This document shows, in pieces, positions 1 to 9,818 of a stretch of 35,970 nt of DNA. The first letter of the stretch is position 1. Each line of letters opens with the position of its first letter. Source of the DNA: Clostridia bacterium (lineage in GTDB: Bacteria > Bacillota > Clostridia > TANB77 > CAG-508); assembly GCA_022799935.1 (NCBI GenBank), contig JAAWPK010000013.1:1-35970 (forward strand), given 5' to 3'. The notes below the pieces were generated by a model. The model had not been told where the DNA came from, did not search any database, and was given only the letters and a program-made list of their open reading frames with translations. Made by a program: the position numbers and the translations under genes.

Positions 1-71
1 GAGAATATATTAAAAATATTAGAGCAATATTAAATAAATGTGAGAAAGATAGTATATATGAAACAGCTAAA

Positions 72-990
72 GTGTATATCAAAAAGGGGCTCTGCAAAAA
101 TAGTAATATAGAAAAAAATGTAAATAATGCTAATTATAAAAAAATAATTATAGAATGGTTTAAAGAAGTTTTAAAAGAAGAATTTTCTATTTCTTCTAGG
201 CTATTTTTGAAGCTTAGAAATGCTAATCAAATATTTTTAAATAACAAACCTTGTTTTGGAAATGAGACTATTTCTCTAGAAGATGTAATTGAAATTGATT
301 TAAGTTTTAATGAGAAAAGTGAAAATATAGTAAGTACAAAAATAGAGCTAGAGATACTATATGAAGATAAATATATGCTTATATTGAATAAGCCTTCTAA
401 TATGGCTATTCATCCTTCTATAAGACATTATGATAATACTATTTCAAATGGTGTGAAATATTATTTTGAACAGATAAATTTATATAGAAAAATAAGAATT
501 GTAAATAGACTAGATAAAGATACTTCTGGAATAGTTATATTTGCTAAGAATGAATATATACAAGAATGTTTGATAGAACAAATGAAAAGAGGCATGTTTA
601 AAAAGGAATATGTTGCTATTTTAGAAGGAATATTAGATAAAAAGCAAGGAATAATCAATGTACCAATTGATAGAAAAGAAGGAAGTATTATTGAAAGATG
701 TATAAATGAAAATGGTCAAATAGCTATAACACATTATGATGTTATTAAAGAAAGAAATAATTTAAGTTTTATGCATTTTGTACTTGAAACTCGGAAGAAC
801 TCATCAAATTCGTGTTCATTCTAAATATATAGGACATCCTATTCTAGGAGACACATTATATGGAAATGGTTCTAACTTAATAAATAGACAGGCACTTCAT
901 GCTTATAAAGTAAGCTTTATACATCCCATATCTAAAAAGAAAATGATTATTGAAGCAGACATTCCAGAAGATATTAAGAAATTATTGTAA
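72..990 (+). CDS. RluA-family 23S rRNA pseudouridine synthase, with one CGGA +1 site
   Basis: Isomerises uridine to pseudouridine in rRNA. Residues about 25-80 resemble an S4 RNA-binding domain. The catalytic motif RLDKDTSG carries the nucleophilic Asp at about residue 148. The conserved C-terminal motif LETGRTHQIRVH appears only if the C at 792 is skipped: ACT-C-GGA-AGA gives T-G-R. Read normally, the frame gives LETRKNSSN and stops at 824. The corrected protein is about 305 residues, normal for the family, with the recoded Gly at 241. The start is uncertain: the frame is open to the first base of the window, 72 is the first GTG, and no convincing ribosome binding site precedes it. The paralogue (RluB, RluD or YlyB type) cannot be chosen. 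Confidence 0.9.
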
Positions 991-992
991 AC

Positions 993-1026
993 AAAAAGAG
1001 ATTAGTCATAAAACTAATCTCTTTTT
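993..1026. terminator. Bidirectional terminator between rluA-like gene and rnpB
   Basis: A perfect 14-bp stem (993-1006 with 1013-1026) with a 6-base loop and A/T tails on both sides. It sits between the convergent RluA-like gene (+) and RNase P RNA (-), so it probably serves both. Confidence 0.85.
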
Positions 1027-1043
1027 GGGCTTAACTTTGTTTT

Positions 1044-1386
1044 AAGTAAATCTATAAGCCGGGTTCTGTCTAGAATAGTCATTTATCTCGAATATATATT
1101 ACTATATATCTCTAGCCGCTTGTTTTAAGAAACTGGCGAGCAGCCTTATGTTCTTAATTTTGCGTTGCTCCAGGTGGGGTTTACACTGACCCCATATGTC
1201 ACCATACAGGCGGTGAGCTCTTACCTCACCTTTTCACACTTACCTTAAACTATAAAGTCTAGGGCGTTTATTTTCTGTTGCACTTTCCTTCAGGTTTCCC
1301 TGACTGGATGTTATCCAGCACCATTGCTCTGTGGAGCCCGGACTTTCCTCATATACCAAAAGTATACGCGACTATTCAATTTACTC
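1044..1386 (-). ncRNA. rnpB: RNase P RNA, bacterial type A
   Basis: Catalytic RNA that removes 5' leaders from tRNA precursors. On the minus strand the 5' part carries the hallmark GAGGAAAGTCCGGGCTCC, followed by an ACAGAGCA-like segment, and the 3' part ends with AGAACCCGGCTTATAG. GTAAAT near the 5' end (plus 1379-1384) can pair with ATTTAC near the 3' end (plus 1046-1051), forming P1 and setting the ends. The length of about 340 nt is typical. Its CGG triplets are not translated and so say nothing about codon use. Confidence 0.95.
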
Positions 1387-1394
1387 TAAAGTTA

Positions 1395-1423
1395 ATTTTA
1401 AACTAAAATATGTGCTTTGTCAA
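1395..1423 (-). promoter_or_regulatory. Sigma-A type promoter of rnpB
   Basis: Minus strand: TTGACA (plus 1418-1423), a 17-bp spacer, TAAAAT (plus 1395-1400). Transcription would start about 7 nt further on, at the predicted 5' end of RNase P RNA. Confidence 0.85.
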
Positions 1424-1431
1424 ATACATTT

Positions 1432-1461
1432 CCCCTCCATTTTTAAGTTTGAATGGAGGGG
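1432..1461 (-). terminator. Hairpin downstream of asd
   Basis: A 10-bp stem (1432-1441 with 1452-1461, CCCCTCCATT type) directly after the corrected asd stop codon. The T tract is poor. It lies immediately upstream of the rnpB promoter, so it probably separates the two transcripts. Confidence 0.6.
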
Positions 1462-1471
1462 AATTCTTATA

Positions 1472-2486
1472 TTAGTTTTTCATATTTATCATTTTTTCTA
1501 CAATTTGTACAGCGTTACTTGCAGCACCTTTTCTTAGGTTATCTGCAACGACCCACATATTTATGCCGATTATCTATACTATAATCTCTCCTTATTCTTC
1601 CAACAAATACTTCATCACTGCCAGTTGCATTTGTTGCAAGAGGATAGATATTATTTTCTGGATTATCTTGAACTATAATTCCTTTTGAATTTTTTAAGGT
1701 TTCTACTAGTTCACTTAAATCAAAATCATTTTCAAATTCGATATTTATAGATTCACTATGTGAATTTATAACTGGTACCCTTACTGTTGTTGCAGTAATT
1801 TTTAAGTCAGGTTTATTAAGTATTTTTCTAGTTTCATTTATCATTTTCTCTTCTTCTTTTGTATAACCATTTTCAAGGAATACATCTATATGAGGTAAGC
1901 AATTATTTATTATTTTGTGAGGAAACTTCTCTAATGTATAATTTTCATCATTTCCATGCTCTAAGTCGTTTATACCTTTTATTCCTGCACCAGATACTGC
2001 TTGATAAGTAGAATATACAATTCTTTTTATCTTATATTTATCATCTAGTACTTTTAATGGAACTACTGCTTGAATTGTAGAACAATTTGGATTTGCTATA
2101 ATACCATTATTTTTATTTATCTCTCCACTATTTACCTCAGGAACAACTAAAGGAACATCTTTATCCATTCTCCAAGCACTACTATTGTCTACAACTATAC
2201 AGCCTTTACTCGCAGCTATTGGTGCAAACTTCTTAGAAGTTTCTCCTCCTGCTGAAAATATTGCAAAATCAAATCCTTCATCAAAAGAATCTTCCTTTAA
2301 TTCTCTTACAGTATACTCCTTTCCCATAAATGTAATTTTTGAGCCAGCAGATTTATATGAAGAAAAGAAAAAATATTCAGAAATTGGTAATCTTTTTTCT
2401 TCTAAAACCTCCCTTGCAACTCTTCCGACAACCCCTGTTGCTCCAACTATTGCTAGTTTGTATTTCCTTTCTTTATTAGCATTCAT
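1472..2486 (-). CDS. asd: Aspartate-semialdehyde dehydrogenase, with one CGGC +1 site
   Basis: Reduces aspartyl phosphate to aspartate semialdehyde, the second step toward lysine, diaminopimelate, threonine and methionine. The NADP-binding motif GATGVVG is at residues 15-21 and the catalytic Cys is in NPNCST at about 135. The start at 2486 is chosen because AGGAGG lies 9 bases upstream; a longer ATG-initiated frame runs through the lysC end. The quadruplet CGGC (plus 1565-1568) follows AAT. Skipping its C gives the expected C-terminal end DNGINMWVVADNLRKGAAS and a 337-residue protein. Unshifted, it stops after 10 further residues. It is 13 bases downstream of lysC, so the two form an operon. 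Confidence 0.95.
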
Positions 2487-2499
2487 ATTAAAATGCCTC

Positions 2500-3465
2500 C
2501 TATTTTTTAAAAAACAAATCATGTATACATCTTATACAAGGATTTATATCCTCATTTTTTACATTAATAGAGATGTGCATGTTTGTCTGATCCAAGTTAT
2601 TAAACTTTAGATTGTTTTTAGTTAAACTCTCAATTACTTTATCTTTTGTTTCTGTATCTATGTCTTTTCCAACAATTGATACAGTATTTTTATTTGATGT
2701 AACACCTGTTATTTTAGGTAAGTTACTTATTTTAGTATAAAGATTTGCAACAGTTGTACCTTCTTCTCTAGACATACTAGATCTTACAATTAGTTTTATA
2801 TCATTTTCTTTAGCTATTTTAACCGATTTATTATGAAGAACTCCTGCACCTAGGTTTGAAAATTCTAACATTTCATCATAAGATATTGTTTCAAGTTTTA
2901 TTGCATTATTTACGATTCTAGGGTCTGCTGTATATACACCATCAACATCTGTATATATTTCGCAAGAATCAGCTTTTAGTGCTGAAGCAAGTGCAACAGC
3001 AGTTGTGTCTGAGCCACCTCTTCCAAGTGTTGTATAGTTATTATCTTTATCAATTCCTTGGAAGCCAGTAACTATTACTATCTTATTTTCGCTAAGTTCT
3101 TTTTCAATTCTTTCTGTTTCTATCCTAGTTATTTTAGCATCTCCATAATTATTGTCTGTAAACATTCTTACTTGGAAAGCATTAAGTGATATTGCAGGTA
3201 TTCCAAGTTTATCAAATGCCATAGCCATCAAAGAAACTGTTATTTGTTCACCAACAGTAAAGAGCATATCCATTTCTCTTTTTGGAACTACTTCACTTAT
3301 ATCATTTGCAAGTGATACAAGTTCATCAGTATGTTTTCCCATAGCAGAAAGTACCAAAACAATTTTGTTGCCTTTTTTGTAATCTTCTATACATCTGTTT
3401 GCAACATTAAATATTTTTTCTTTGTTTGCAACAGATGTACCTCCAAATTTTTTTACCATTAACAT
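2500..3465 (-). CDS. lysC: Aspartate kinase (short form)
   Basis: Phosphorylates aspartate, the entry step of the aspartate pathway. The N-terminal signature KKFGGTSV is followed by a full amino-acid kinase domain, including GRGGSDTTAV and the DVDGVYTADPR motif. The C-terminal regulatory part is one ACT-like region, so at 321 residues the protein is shorter than the usual 400-450 with two ACT repeats. Start 3465 is preceded by GAGG ten bases upstream; MVKKF two codons later is the alternative. It has no in-frame CGG and no frame break. Its only CGG is out of frame (TCG GTT near 2824) and harmless. First gene of the lysC-asd operon. Confidence 0.93.
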   Translation of the reverse strand: MLMVKKFGGTSVANKEKIFNVANRCIEDYKKGNKIVLVLSAMGKHTDELVSLANDISEVVPKREMDMLFTVGEQITVSLMAMAFDKLGIPAISLNAFQVRMFTDNNYGDAKITRIETERIEKELSENKIVIVTGFQGIDKDNNYTTLGRGGSDTTAVALASALKADSCEIYTDVDGVYTADPRIVNNAIKLETISYDEMLEFSNLGAGVLHNKSVKIAKENDIKLIVRSSMSREEGTTVANLYTKISNLPKITGVTSNKNTVSIVGKDIDTETKDKVIESLTKNNLKFNNLDQTNMHISINVKNEDINPCIRCIHDLFFKK

Positions 3466-3508
3466 ATTTTGTATACCTCTTTTACTTAGTTTCTTTATAC
3501 TATATATT

Positions 3509-3537
3509 ATATTATTAAACATAAAAAAGTTTGTCAA
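3509..3537 (-). promoter_or_regulatory. Sigma-A type promoter of lysC-asd
   Basis: Minus strand: TTGACA (plus 3532-3537), 17-bp spacer, TAATAT (plus 3509-3514). It lies about 45 bases upstream of the lysC start and just after the end of the patatin-like gene. Confidence 0.75.
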
Positions 3538-3556
3538 TATTTTTATGTTTTTTATT

Positions 3557-4404
3557 TTAAAAATTTTGTAAAAATTTCTTTGCAGTTTTATATCCTAAAT
3601 CATAAAGATATTCTATTTTACTACTATCTAATAATGAAATATGCTTGGTTTTTATTTCTATTAAGTCATCAGCTCCGAAAAAGTTCATAATTTGAAAGCT
3701 CATGAGACAAAATACCAATTGCTCGACCTATAACTTCTATTATGTCTATATAATCATCTTGTTTTATATCTTCTTTAAAAACTATACTTATAACTTTATC
3801 TGCACCCAAAAGTTTTGTTTCCTTCCAAGGAGTATTTTCTCTTATACCTCCATCTATTAGTTCAACATTTTTGAATTTGCAAGGGTTGAATACTCCAGGA
3901 TAACTACAACTTGCTCTAACTGCAGTTCCTATATCTATATTGTTTATATATTTAACTTTATCATTATATGTATTTCTGGTAGTTTGTGATGAAAAAATAT
4001 ATACTTCTCCTGTACGCAAATTTACACTTGGGATAAGTAATGGTGTTTTTATTTGATTTATATTGGTAATGCCTTTATTTTTGCATAGATTTCTTATTAT
4101 TTGTTCTATTTTTTCTCCATTATTTAAACCTTGAATTAATATTTTCCTCTTGAAAATTAAACCTAAAATTAATTTGAATATATTAGAATAACTTATGTAA
4201 TTTATCTGAGAACAATACTTTTTAAAGATATTATATATTTCATCTGATGTGTATCCGAGCTGCATACAAACTTGATACTATGCTACCAGAAGATGTTCCA
4301 GATATGTAATCTATATTTATTTTTCTTTCTTCAAATGCTTTAAGAGCACCTATGTGAGCTGCTCCTTTTACCCCTCCACCACTAAGTGATAATCCTAATT
4401 TCAT
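3557..4404 (-). CDS. Patatin-like phospholipase, with two CGGA +1 sites
   Basis: A predicted cytoplasmic serine acyl hydrolase of the patatin/RssA type. The oxyanion loop GGGVKG is at residues 9-14, the nucleophile elbow GTSSG at 36-40 (Ser38), and the catalytic Asp is in LIDGGI. The start at 4404 has GGAGG 11 bases upstream. CGGA at plus 4254-4257 (after GCT) gives LYAAGYTSDE, with Gly50. CGGA at plus 3674-3677 (after TTT) gives ELFGADDL, with Gly243. The corrected protein is 281 residues and in frame to a TAA at 3557. Unshifted, it would stop within three to four residues at either site. Physiological substrate unknown. Confidence 0.9.
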
Positions 4405-4421
4405 ATATATAAAAACCTCCA

Positions 4422-4465
4422 CTTCTTAAGAAAATAATACTTATCTTTATATTATTTCTTAGAAG
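4422..4465 (-). terminator. Hairpin at the end of the spoIIIA operon
   Basis: Imperfect inverted repeat (4422-4439 with 4450-4465, CTTCT..AATAATA arms) between spoIIIAH and the patatin-like gene. It lacks a clean T tract and ends next to the GGAGG of the patatin gene, so it may attenuate rather than fully stop transcription. Confidence 0.5.
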
Positions 4466-4478
4466 AGAAGGTTGTGAA

Positions 4479-5114
4479 TTATTTTACAGATATATGTATA
4501 TTTTCTACTTCTGACTTTAGCTCTCTTGAAATTATGTTTTGTATTTGTGCAATTTCTTCTGGCGTAAGATTTTCTTTTCCTATTATTACACTTATGCTAT
4601 CTCCATTTACAAAGATTATGTTTTGAGTAAATCCTTTAGTTGTTAGCAAATTTTCTGCTATCATGATTGCATTTTGCAGATCATTTATTTTGTTTATTTC
4701 TGTTTGTGATATAGCTTTTTGGTCAGCTGCAGAATTTGAATTATTTACTACTGCTTGGTATCTTTCTATCATTTGAGAATACATAATATTTCTTTCTAGT
4801 TTTGAAGCTACAAAATAATCTTTTGAACTATTTGTATCTTGATTTATTTCTGTATTAGTCTCTTTAATTTCTTCTTTTTTCTCTTCAACTTCTTCTTGGA
4901 CTATATTACTTTGCTCAGTAGTAGTGTTTTCTACTACATTTGCATTTACAAGTTCAGCATCTCCTATACTTGCAATATCTACACTCTCTTCTGGAGGAGT
5001 TGATACTTCTTCTGTTTTTCCATTTATGGAACTATCATAGTTTAAGTATCCAGCTGTTATTAGCATTAGTGAAATAACTAAAATTGCTAATTGATTTTTC
5101 TTAAAAATTTTCAT
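4479..5114 (-). CDS. spoIIIAH: Stage III sporulation protein AH
   Basis: Mother-cell membrane protein whose extracellular domain pairs with forespore SpoIIQ and, with SpoIIIAG, forms rings of the engulfment channel. It has an N-terminal membrane anchor (about residues 9-25), a Glu/Thr/Asn-rich linker (about 35-100) and a C-terminal YscJ/FliF-like domain of about 100 residues, starting near KDYFVASKLERN and ending in SEVENIHISVK. Its 211 residues are close to the usual size. Last gene of the operon, 47 bases after spoIIIAG. No in-frame CGG. Confidence 0.93.
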   Translation of the reverse strand: MKIFKKNQLAILVISLMLITAGYLNYDSSINGKTEEVSTPPEESVDIASIGDAELVNANVVENTTTEQSNIVQEEVEEKKEEIKETNTEINQDTNSSKDYFVASKLERNIMYSQMIERYQAVVNNSNSAADQKAISQTEINKINDLQNAIMIAENLLTTKGFTQNIIFVNGDSISVIIGKENLTPEEIAQIQNIISRELKSEVENIHISVK

Positions 5115-5161
5115 AAAAATCTATCCTTTCTTTATTTTCATTGATATTTATTTTTTATGTA

Positions 5162-5790
5162 TTAGTTCATGGAGAACACCTGAACCTTATGCGTAGCTAC
5201 TCCTGTTACTGCTTCTACAGCAGCTATTATGTTAGTTTTTACATCTGCATTATCTGCCCCTTCTGCTGTGACAATTACCCCTTCTACTTTTGGATTTACA
5301 ATGGTTTGTGTTGCAGGGACAGAAGAACCGATTTTCATCTGTGAAAATTACTTCCTTTTTTGAGGATTGCTCTTCTGATACTCTTGTTCCACCTGCAGAA
5401 TCAGTTTCAGATGTAGAAGATACAGAATTATTTTCATTATACATTGCGACAACTTCACTTGATTTTGAATATGTAATGAGAACCCTTACTTTTCCGAACT
5501 CCTGTCATAGTCTCTAATATGTCTTGAAGCTTTTTTTCAAGTTCATCATTATCTGATTTTGTACGCTCTTCAGTAGCTTGGGCTAATTCTTTATATAAAG
5601 TATCCTCCTTAGTATTTGTACCTTTTTTATCATCTTTTAAAATTGTGTTTATAACAATTAATGTTACAATTAGGACAACCAAAAAGAATACTAAGTTTTC
5701 GATTTTTCTTTTGTTTTTTTTATCTACATTATTTTCTTTAGTATCTTTTATGATTAAACTTTTAATTTTATTCATTTGTTCTTTAAACAT
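5162..5790 (-). CDS. spoIIIAG: Stage III sporulation protein AG, with two +1 sites
   Basis: Ring-forming protein of the SpoIIIA-SpoIIQ channel. It has one membrane segment near residues 30-50 and a YscJ/FliF-like C-terminal domain interrupted by a Ser/Thr-rich insert. CGGA at plus 5493-5496 (after GTT) gives MTGVGKVRVLITY, with Gly99. CGGT at plus 5327-5330 (after AAT) gives TDENGSSVPATQ, with Gly154. The rest then reads through the family's PKVEGVIVTAEGA and HKVQVF motifs to a TAA at 5162, giving 208 residues. Standard reading breaks the gene into two unconnected pieces. Start 5790 has GGAGG upstream. Confidence 0.93.
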
Positions 5791-5801
5791 AGTTTTTCCT
5801 C

Positions 5802-6396
5802 CTATATAGAATTGACTGTCATATCTTCAAATTGAACACCATAGTTTTCTTTAAATTTATTTTTGATGTTTTCTATTTCTTGTCTTGATAAATTGTTATA
5901 ATTTTCCTTTTTTGATATATTTCCAACTTCTATTTTATTTATAGCTATATTATTTGAGGAATCTTTTTTAGAAACATTTTCTTTATCTATTTCTAATGTA
6001 AGATTACTAATCTTTCCAGTATCTATATTTAATTCAAAAGATATCTTATTTGCAGTAAATCCTAGGTTTTCTATATCTTTTTTCATTTGTTTTTCAATTT
6101 CTGTTTTATATGTATTTTTTATTAAATCATTATTAATACTGTTAAATTCGTTTTCAAGTGCTACATATTCATCTGTTGAGGACAGGTATTCCTCATACTT
6201 AGAAGTATCTAGTTTTATTTCTTTTCCAGAAATCAGAGTTATTGCTGGAGAAATTATTGTATACAATATATATACACCGTATAATTGTTTTTATGTACTT
6301 TTTTGTATTTCCTTTAGGAAGTATCATTTCTAAAATTGTTCCAATTATGACAGCTATAATTATTTGCTCTGCCCAATTACTAATAAAATTTATCAT
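5802..6396 (-). CDS. spoIIIAF: Stage III sporulation protein AF, with one CGGT +1 site
   Basis: Small membrane component of the SpoIIIA complex. Two N-terminal membrane segments (about residues 8-25 and 36-55) precede a hydrophilic domain that ends in VQFEDMTVNSI. CGGT at plus 6276-6279 (after ATA) gives YIKTIIGVYILYTII, with Gly40 at the start of the second membrane segment, where the family has KLVVGL-like sequence. The corrected length is 197 residues. The start ATGA overlaps the spoIIIAE stop, indicating translational coupling. Unshifted, the protein loses the whole soluble domain. Confidence 0.9.
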
Positions 6397-7545
6397 CTGT
6401 ACATCATCCCACTATTTGTTATTTTAATTATAAGGGTTAGCCCTATTATTAGCATTACAGAAATTGCAGAGACCATTCCCAGTAATACTTTGAAGGTATC
6501 TCCCATTTGTTCTAAAATTGATACTATTTTTTTATCTGCTATAGGTTCACTTAGAGCTGAGGTAAGATTGAATAAGAGTGACATGACTGCAAGTTTTATT
6601 ATAGGTACAATACATATTGATATTACAACTAATATTCCGTACGAATCCAACTGCATTTTTTAATATATTGCTACAGCCAAGGACTGCATCTACTGTTTCT
6701 CCTAAGACCTTTCCAACAACTGGTATTGTACTGGTTACAACTGCCTTTGTCGTTTTTATAGTAATACCATCTACACTACTTGTTAAACTTCCTTCTAGAG
6801 AAAGGACTCCGAACAAATATTGTTAAAGCCAGTCCTAAAAACCACACAACACCAGATTTAAAGAACTTTGAAAGTTTTTTTATTTGTATTTTATCCGAAA
6901 CTTGAGATACTATACCAAGTGCAGTTGAAACTAAAATAAGTGGAATTAGAACTGATGATATAATATTTCCGAATAAAAGTTATAACCATTATAAGTACTG
7001 GTTGGACAGTACTAGCTGTTACAATATTTCCAGTTGTTATCATTAGTGCAAGAAGTATTGGAAGTAATGAATTTAGGAAGCCAACCAAATTATTTACAGT
7101 CTCTTTTATCATTCCAATTATGTCAGCAAAATTTGTCATGATAAGTGTTACAATAAGAATGTATTGAATATAGTAAGTTATATTACTAACTTCACTATTT
7201 CCAAGTCCATCACTTATATTTTTTATTATACTATGTATTACTACTATTATTAGGATATACGCTAAAGTTTTAATAGTTGTCATTACTTCTCCAAAAAACA
7301 GATTTACTATTTTGCCGTGGTATTCCTTTTAAAGATACATTTCCAGATAGTGCATTTTTATATAACGAGTTTAAGTCAATATCTTCAAATGCATCTTGTG
7401 TATAATTTTTTGATTCTTCTATAAAACTTGAAATTCCTAAAGCTTCTGCTTGTTCATTTATTACAGGATCAGTATCATTTGCATATATTAAATTATTATA
7501 TGATATAGCAAGAAGAAAAGAGATTATAAATATTATTTTTTTCAT
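6393..7545 (-). CDS. spoIIIAE: Stage III sporulation protein AE, with four +1 sites
   Basis: Polytopic permease-like component of the SpoIIIA channel. It has a signal-like N-terminus (about residues 1-22) and multiple membrane segments. Four quadruplets are needed. CGGC at plus 7314-7317 (after CCA) gives KGIPGKIVNLF, Gly77. CGGA at 6968-6971 (after ATT) gives TFIGNIIS, Gly192. CGGA at 6808-6811 (after GTT) gives TIFVGVLSLEG, Gly245. CGGA at 6636-6639 (after GTA) gives NAVGFVGILVV, Gly302. With all four the frame closes as 382 residues, the normal family size. The standard code yields four or more fragments. With a related gene count of one per operon, this is the most shift-rich member of the operon. 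Confidence 0.93.
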
Positions 7546-7566
7546 TTGTTCCTCTTTCTCATTTGT

Positions 7567-7953
7567 TTATGGTAAAATTTGAAGTATTGTTTCTAACATA
7601 GAACCAATTATTGGTATAGACATATATGCAATTATTACTTTTCCACCTACATCTACTTTTGTGCCTATTGCATTTTCTCCTGCGTCTTTACATATACTTA
7701 CTGCAAATTCTGTCAAAAAGGCGATTCCTGTAATTTTAATAAGTATTTTTAAAAACTCACCATTACCACTTATCTTATTTGAAAGTGATGTAATTAGTCC
7801 AACTATTCCAGATAGTTTGTCCAGTACTAGAAACAGTATTAGAATGCTTGCTATAAGAGAAATATAAATTGCAAATTCTGGTTTGTATTGTTTGATTATA
7901 ATTATTATAGTAACAGCACAAAAAGCTATCCCTATAATTTTTACTATTCCCAT
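7567..7953 (-). CDS. spoIIIAD: Stage III sporulation protein AD
   Basis: Small polytopic membrane protein of the SpoIIIA complex. Its 128 residues hold about four hydrophobic helices and a conserved central part (FLTEFAVSICKDAGENAIG). It sits between spoIIIAC and spoIIIAE as in other endospore formers. No CGG in frame. Confidence 0.93.
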   Translation of the reverse strand: MGIVKIIGIAFCAVTIIIIIKQYKPEFAIYISLIASILILFLVLDKLSGIVGLITSLSNKISGNGEFLKILIKITGIAFLTEFAVSICKDAGENAIGTKVDVGGKVIIAYMSIPIIGSMLETILQILP

Positions 7954-7988
7954 AGAAACCTCCCCTATAATTAAAAAGATTTCTTATC

Positions 7989-8183
7989 TTATAAATCAAA
8001 TATGGTTCTTACAGTATTAAATAAAGTACTAATTTCTTGTATAACCATTGTAAGAACTATTACTAATCCTGCAAGTGTTGTCATCATAGCTTGATCTTCT
8101 CTTCCTGCTCTAACTAGTACTTGATGTAAAACTGCAACAAGTATTCCTATCGCAGCTATTTTAAATAATAAATCAATACTCAA
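7989..8183 (-). CDS. spoIIIAC: Stage III sporulation protein AC
   Basis: A 64-residue protein with two membrane helices. The family signature LVRAGREDQA lies between them. Position and size match the standard spoIIIAC. No CGG in frame. Confidence 0.93.
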   Translation of the reverse strand: MSIDLLFKIAAIGILVAVLHQVLVRAGREDQAMMTTLAGLVIVLTMVIQEISTLFNTVRTIFDL

Positions 8184-8204
8184 AGCTTTATCCCCCTTTT
8201 TTAT

Positions 8205-8715
8205 TTATATAAGTATTATAACAGCTGCAAGTCCAGCAATTATCCCTAAAGTTTTGTATAGTTTTTCGTTTTTTTTCTGTTCTTCTTCTGCTTTTTCTAT
8301 TTGTGTATCAATGAATTTTTTTAGAAGTTCTATTTCTGATTCTTGTCCTTTTACATCAGTTTTACCTAAAAGCTTATCTAAGCTTTTTAATAAATTTAAA
8401 TCTTCTTTTGTCATATTTGTTTCTGAATGATCTATGGCATAGCTCCAAGCTTCCCCAGCGGGAAAATCATTCATTTTTTCTTTTGATATTTGGAAGATTT
8501 CTCCGAATATTTCCAACAAAATCTCTAGATATTTCTTCAAATATTTGCGGAAGTGGTTTATATGTATATTTTATATTTGTCTCAAGTATGTTTAATATGT
8601 TTCTAATTAGCTTTAGATCTTGAACTCTAAATTTATATTTATTTGCTAAGGCAAGTCCTAGAGTTGAACTTATAACAAATATAAGTATTAATCCGATAAA
8701 TTTTATAAATCCCAT
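8205..8715 (-). CDS. spoIIIAB: Stage III sporulation protein AB, with one CGGA +1 site
   Basis: Membrane-anchored component of the SpoIIIA complex; the family is GspF-related. Hydrophobic helices are at both ends (about 5-22 and 152-168) with a helical middle. CGGA at plus 8502-8505 (after ATT) gives VGNIGEIFQISKEK, with Gly71, and a 169-residue protein of normal length. Unshifted, it stops 11 residues later. An out-of-frame CGG near 8694 (ATC GGA, in KFIGLIL) does not shift the frame, a useful internal control. Confidence 0.92.
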
Positions 8716-8783
8716 AAAATCATTCCTTAACTTAAATATATATTCATGTAATATATATATTCATAATTTTAAAATTTAGAACA

Positions 8784-9683
8784 CTAATTTTCCATATATA
8801 CATTTTTTATCTTGCATTTTTTTCTATCATCTAAAAATATAATCCTTTCAAACAGCTTTAAGTTAAGCATTTTATTAAATATTGGATTTGATTTAAGATA
8901 TTCTATATTATTTCCATGTGCTGTAAATATGCCTTTTACTCCAGAACATATTGCATAGTTTATAGCTTTATAGTCATTTTCATTACCTATTTCATCTGCA
9001 AATATTATTTTTGGAGCCATACTACGAATCAGCATTTCGATTCCTTTTGTTTTATTTATGTTACTAAGTACATCTGTTCTTATTCCTAAATCATTTTCGG
9101 CAATTCCTTTATGTATTGCTGAAAGCTCTCCTCTTTCATCTAAGACAGAAACATTCATACCGAGTGAAGTTGAGTCTATCTATACCATTACTAACTTGTC
9201 TTATTAAATCTCTTAAAATAGTTGTTTTTCCAGTACCAGGGATTCCTACAATTAAAGAATTATATACACTATTTTTTTCAATATTCAAAATATATTTTAA
9301 TATTTCATCTGAAGCACCATTTAATTCTTTTGCAATTCTAAAATTTAAACTATTGATATATGAGATATTTTTTACTTCTTCATTTTCTAATACAACTTCT
9401 CCAGAGATACCGAACTCTATGTCCACCTTTTATTGTTATGTATCCGTTTGCAAATTTGGCTTTGATAAGCATAAATAGAATTATCACATGCAATTTGTAG
9501 TATTCTAATGATTTCTTCACTAGATATTTTATATGGAATAATGATTTCTGTATTTGTTAATTTTAAGATTATTGGATTATTTACTCTTACTCGTATTTCT
9601 TCTAATTTATCTTGATATTCTGTTAAATTTTCTAATATTAGGTTTGAAATATTTTTTGGAAAAAAGTTTAAGATTTCTAACAT
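8784..9683 (-). CDS. spoIIIAA: Stage III sporulation protein AA ATPase, with three +1 sites
   Basis: Secretion-type ATPase of the SpoIIIA channel. The Walker A motif GIPGTGKT is at residues 146-153, and later motifs include VLDERGE and FADEIG. CGGA at plus 9443-9446 (after AAA) gives ICKGYITIKGG, Gly80. CGGT at 9409-9412 (after GTT) gives GGHRVGISG, Gly91, only ten codons later. CGGT at 9159-9162 (after ACT) gives NFTGMNVSVLDER, Gly174. These match the family's GFITIPGGHRVGIAG block exactly, with no extra or missing residue. The corrected length is 298. First gene of the operon; I could not identify a convincing sigma-E promoter upstream. Confidence 0.95.
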
Positions 9684-9783
9684 TTTTATTTACCTTTTTC
9701 TTTAGATTACTATATATATTATATTCGAGTGAAAATATATTTAGAACAAAAAAATTAACGACTTTTTAAATTTAATATTTTAA

Positions 9784-9812
9784 AACCCGCCTTTCATCAT
9801 TGAAAGCGGGTT
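9784..9812 (-). terminator. Terminator of yebC
   Basis: Strong GC-rich stem: AACCCGC-C-TTTCA pairs with TGAAAGCGGGTT around a TCAT loop, with one bulged C. It lies six bases beyond the yebC stop and separates yebC from the spoIIIA operon. Confidence 0.85.
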
Positions 9813-9818
9813 AATATA

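Noticed and set aside
9690..9782. Sigma-E promoter for spoIIIAA
   Set aside because: Several AT-rich near matches exist but none has both elements at acceptable spacing.
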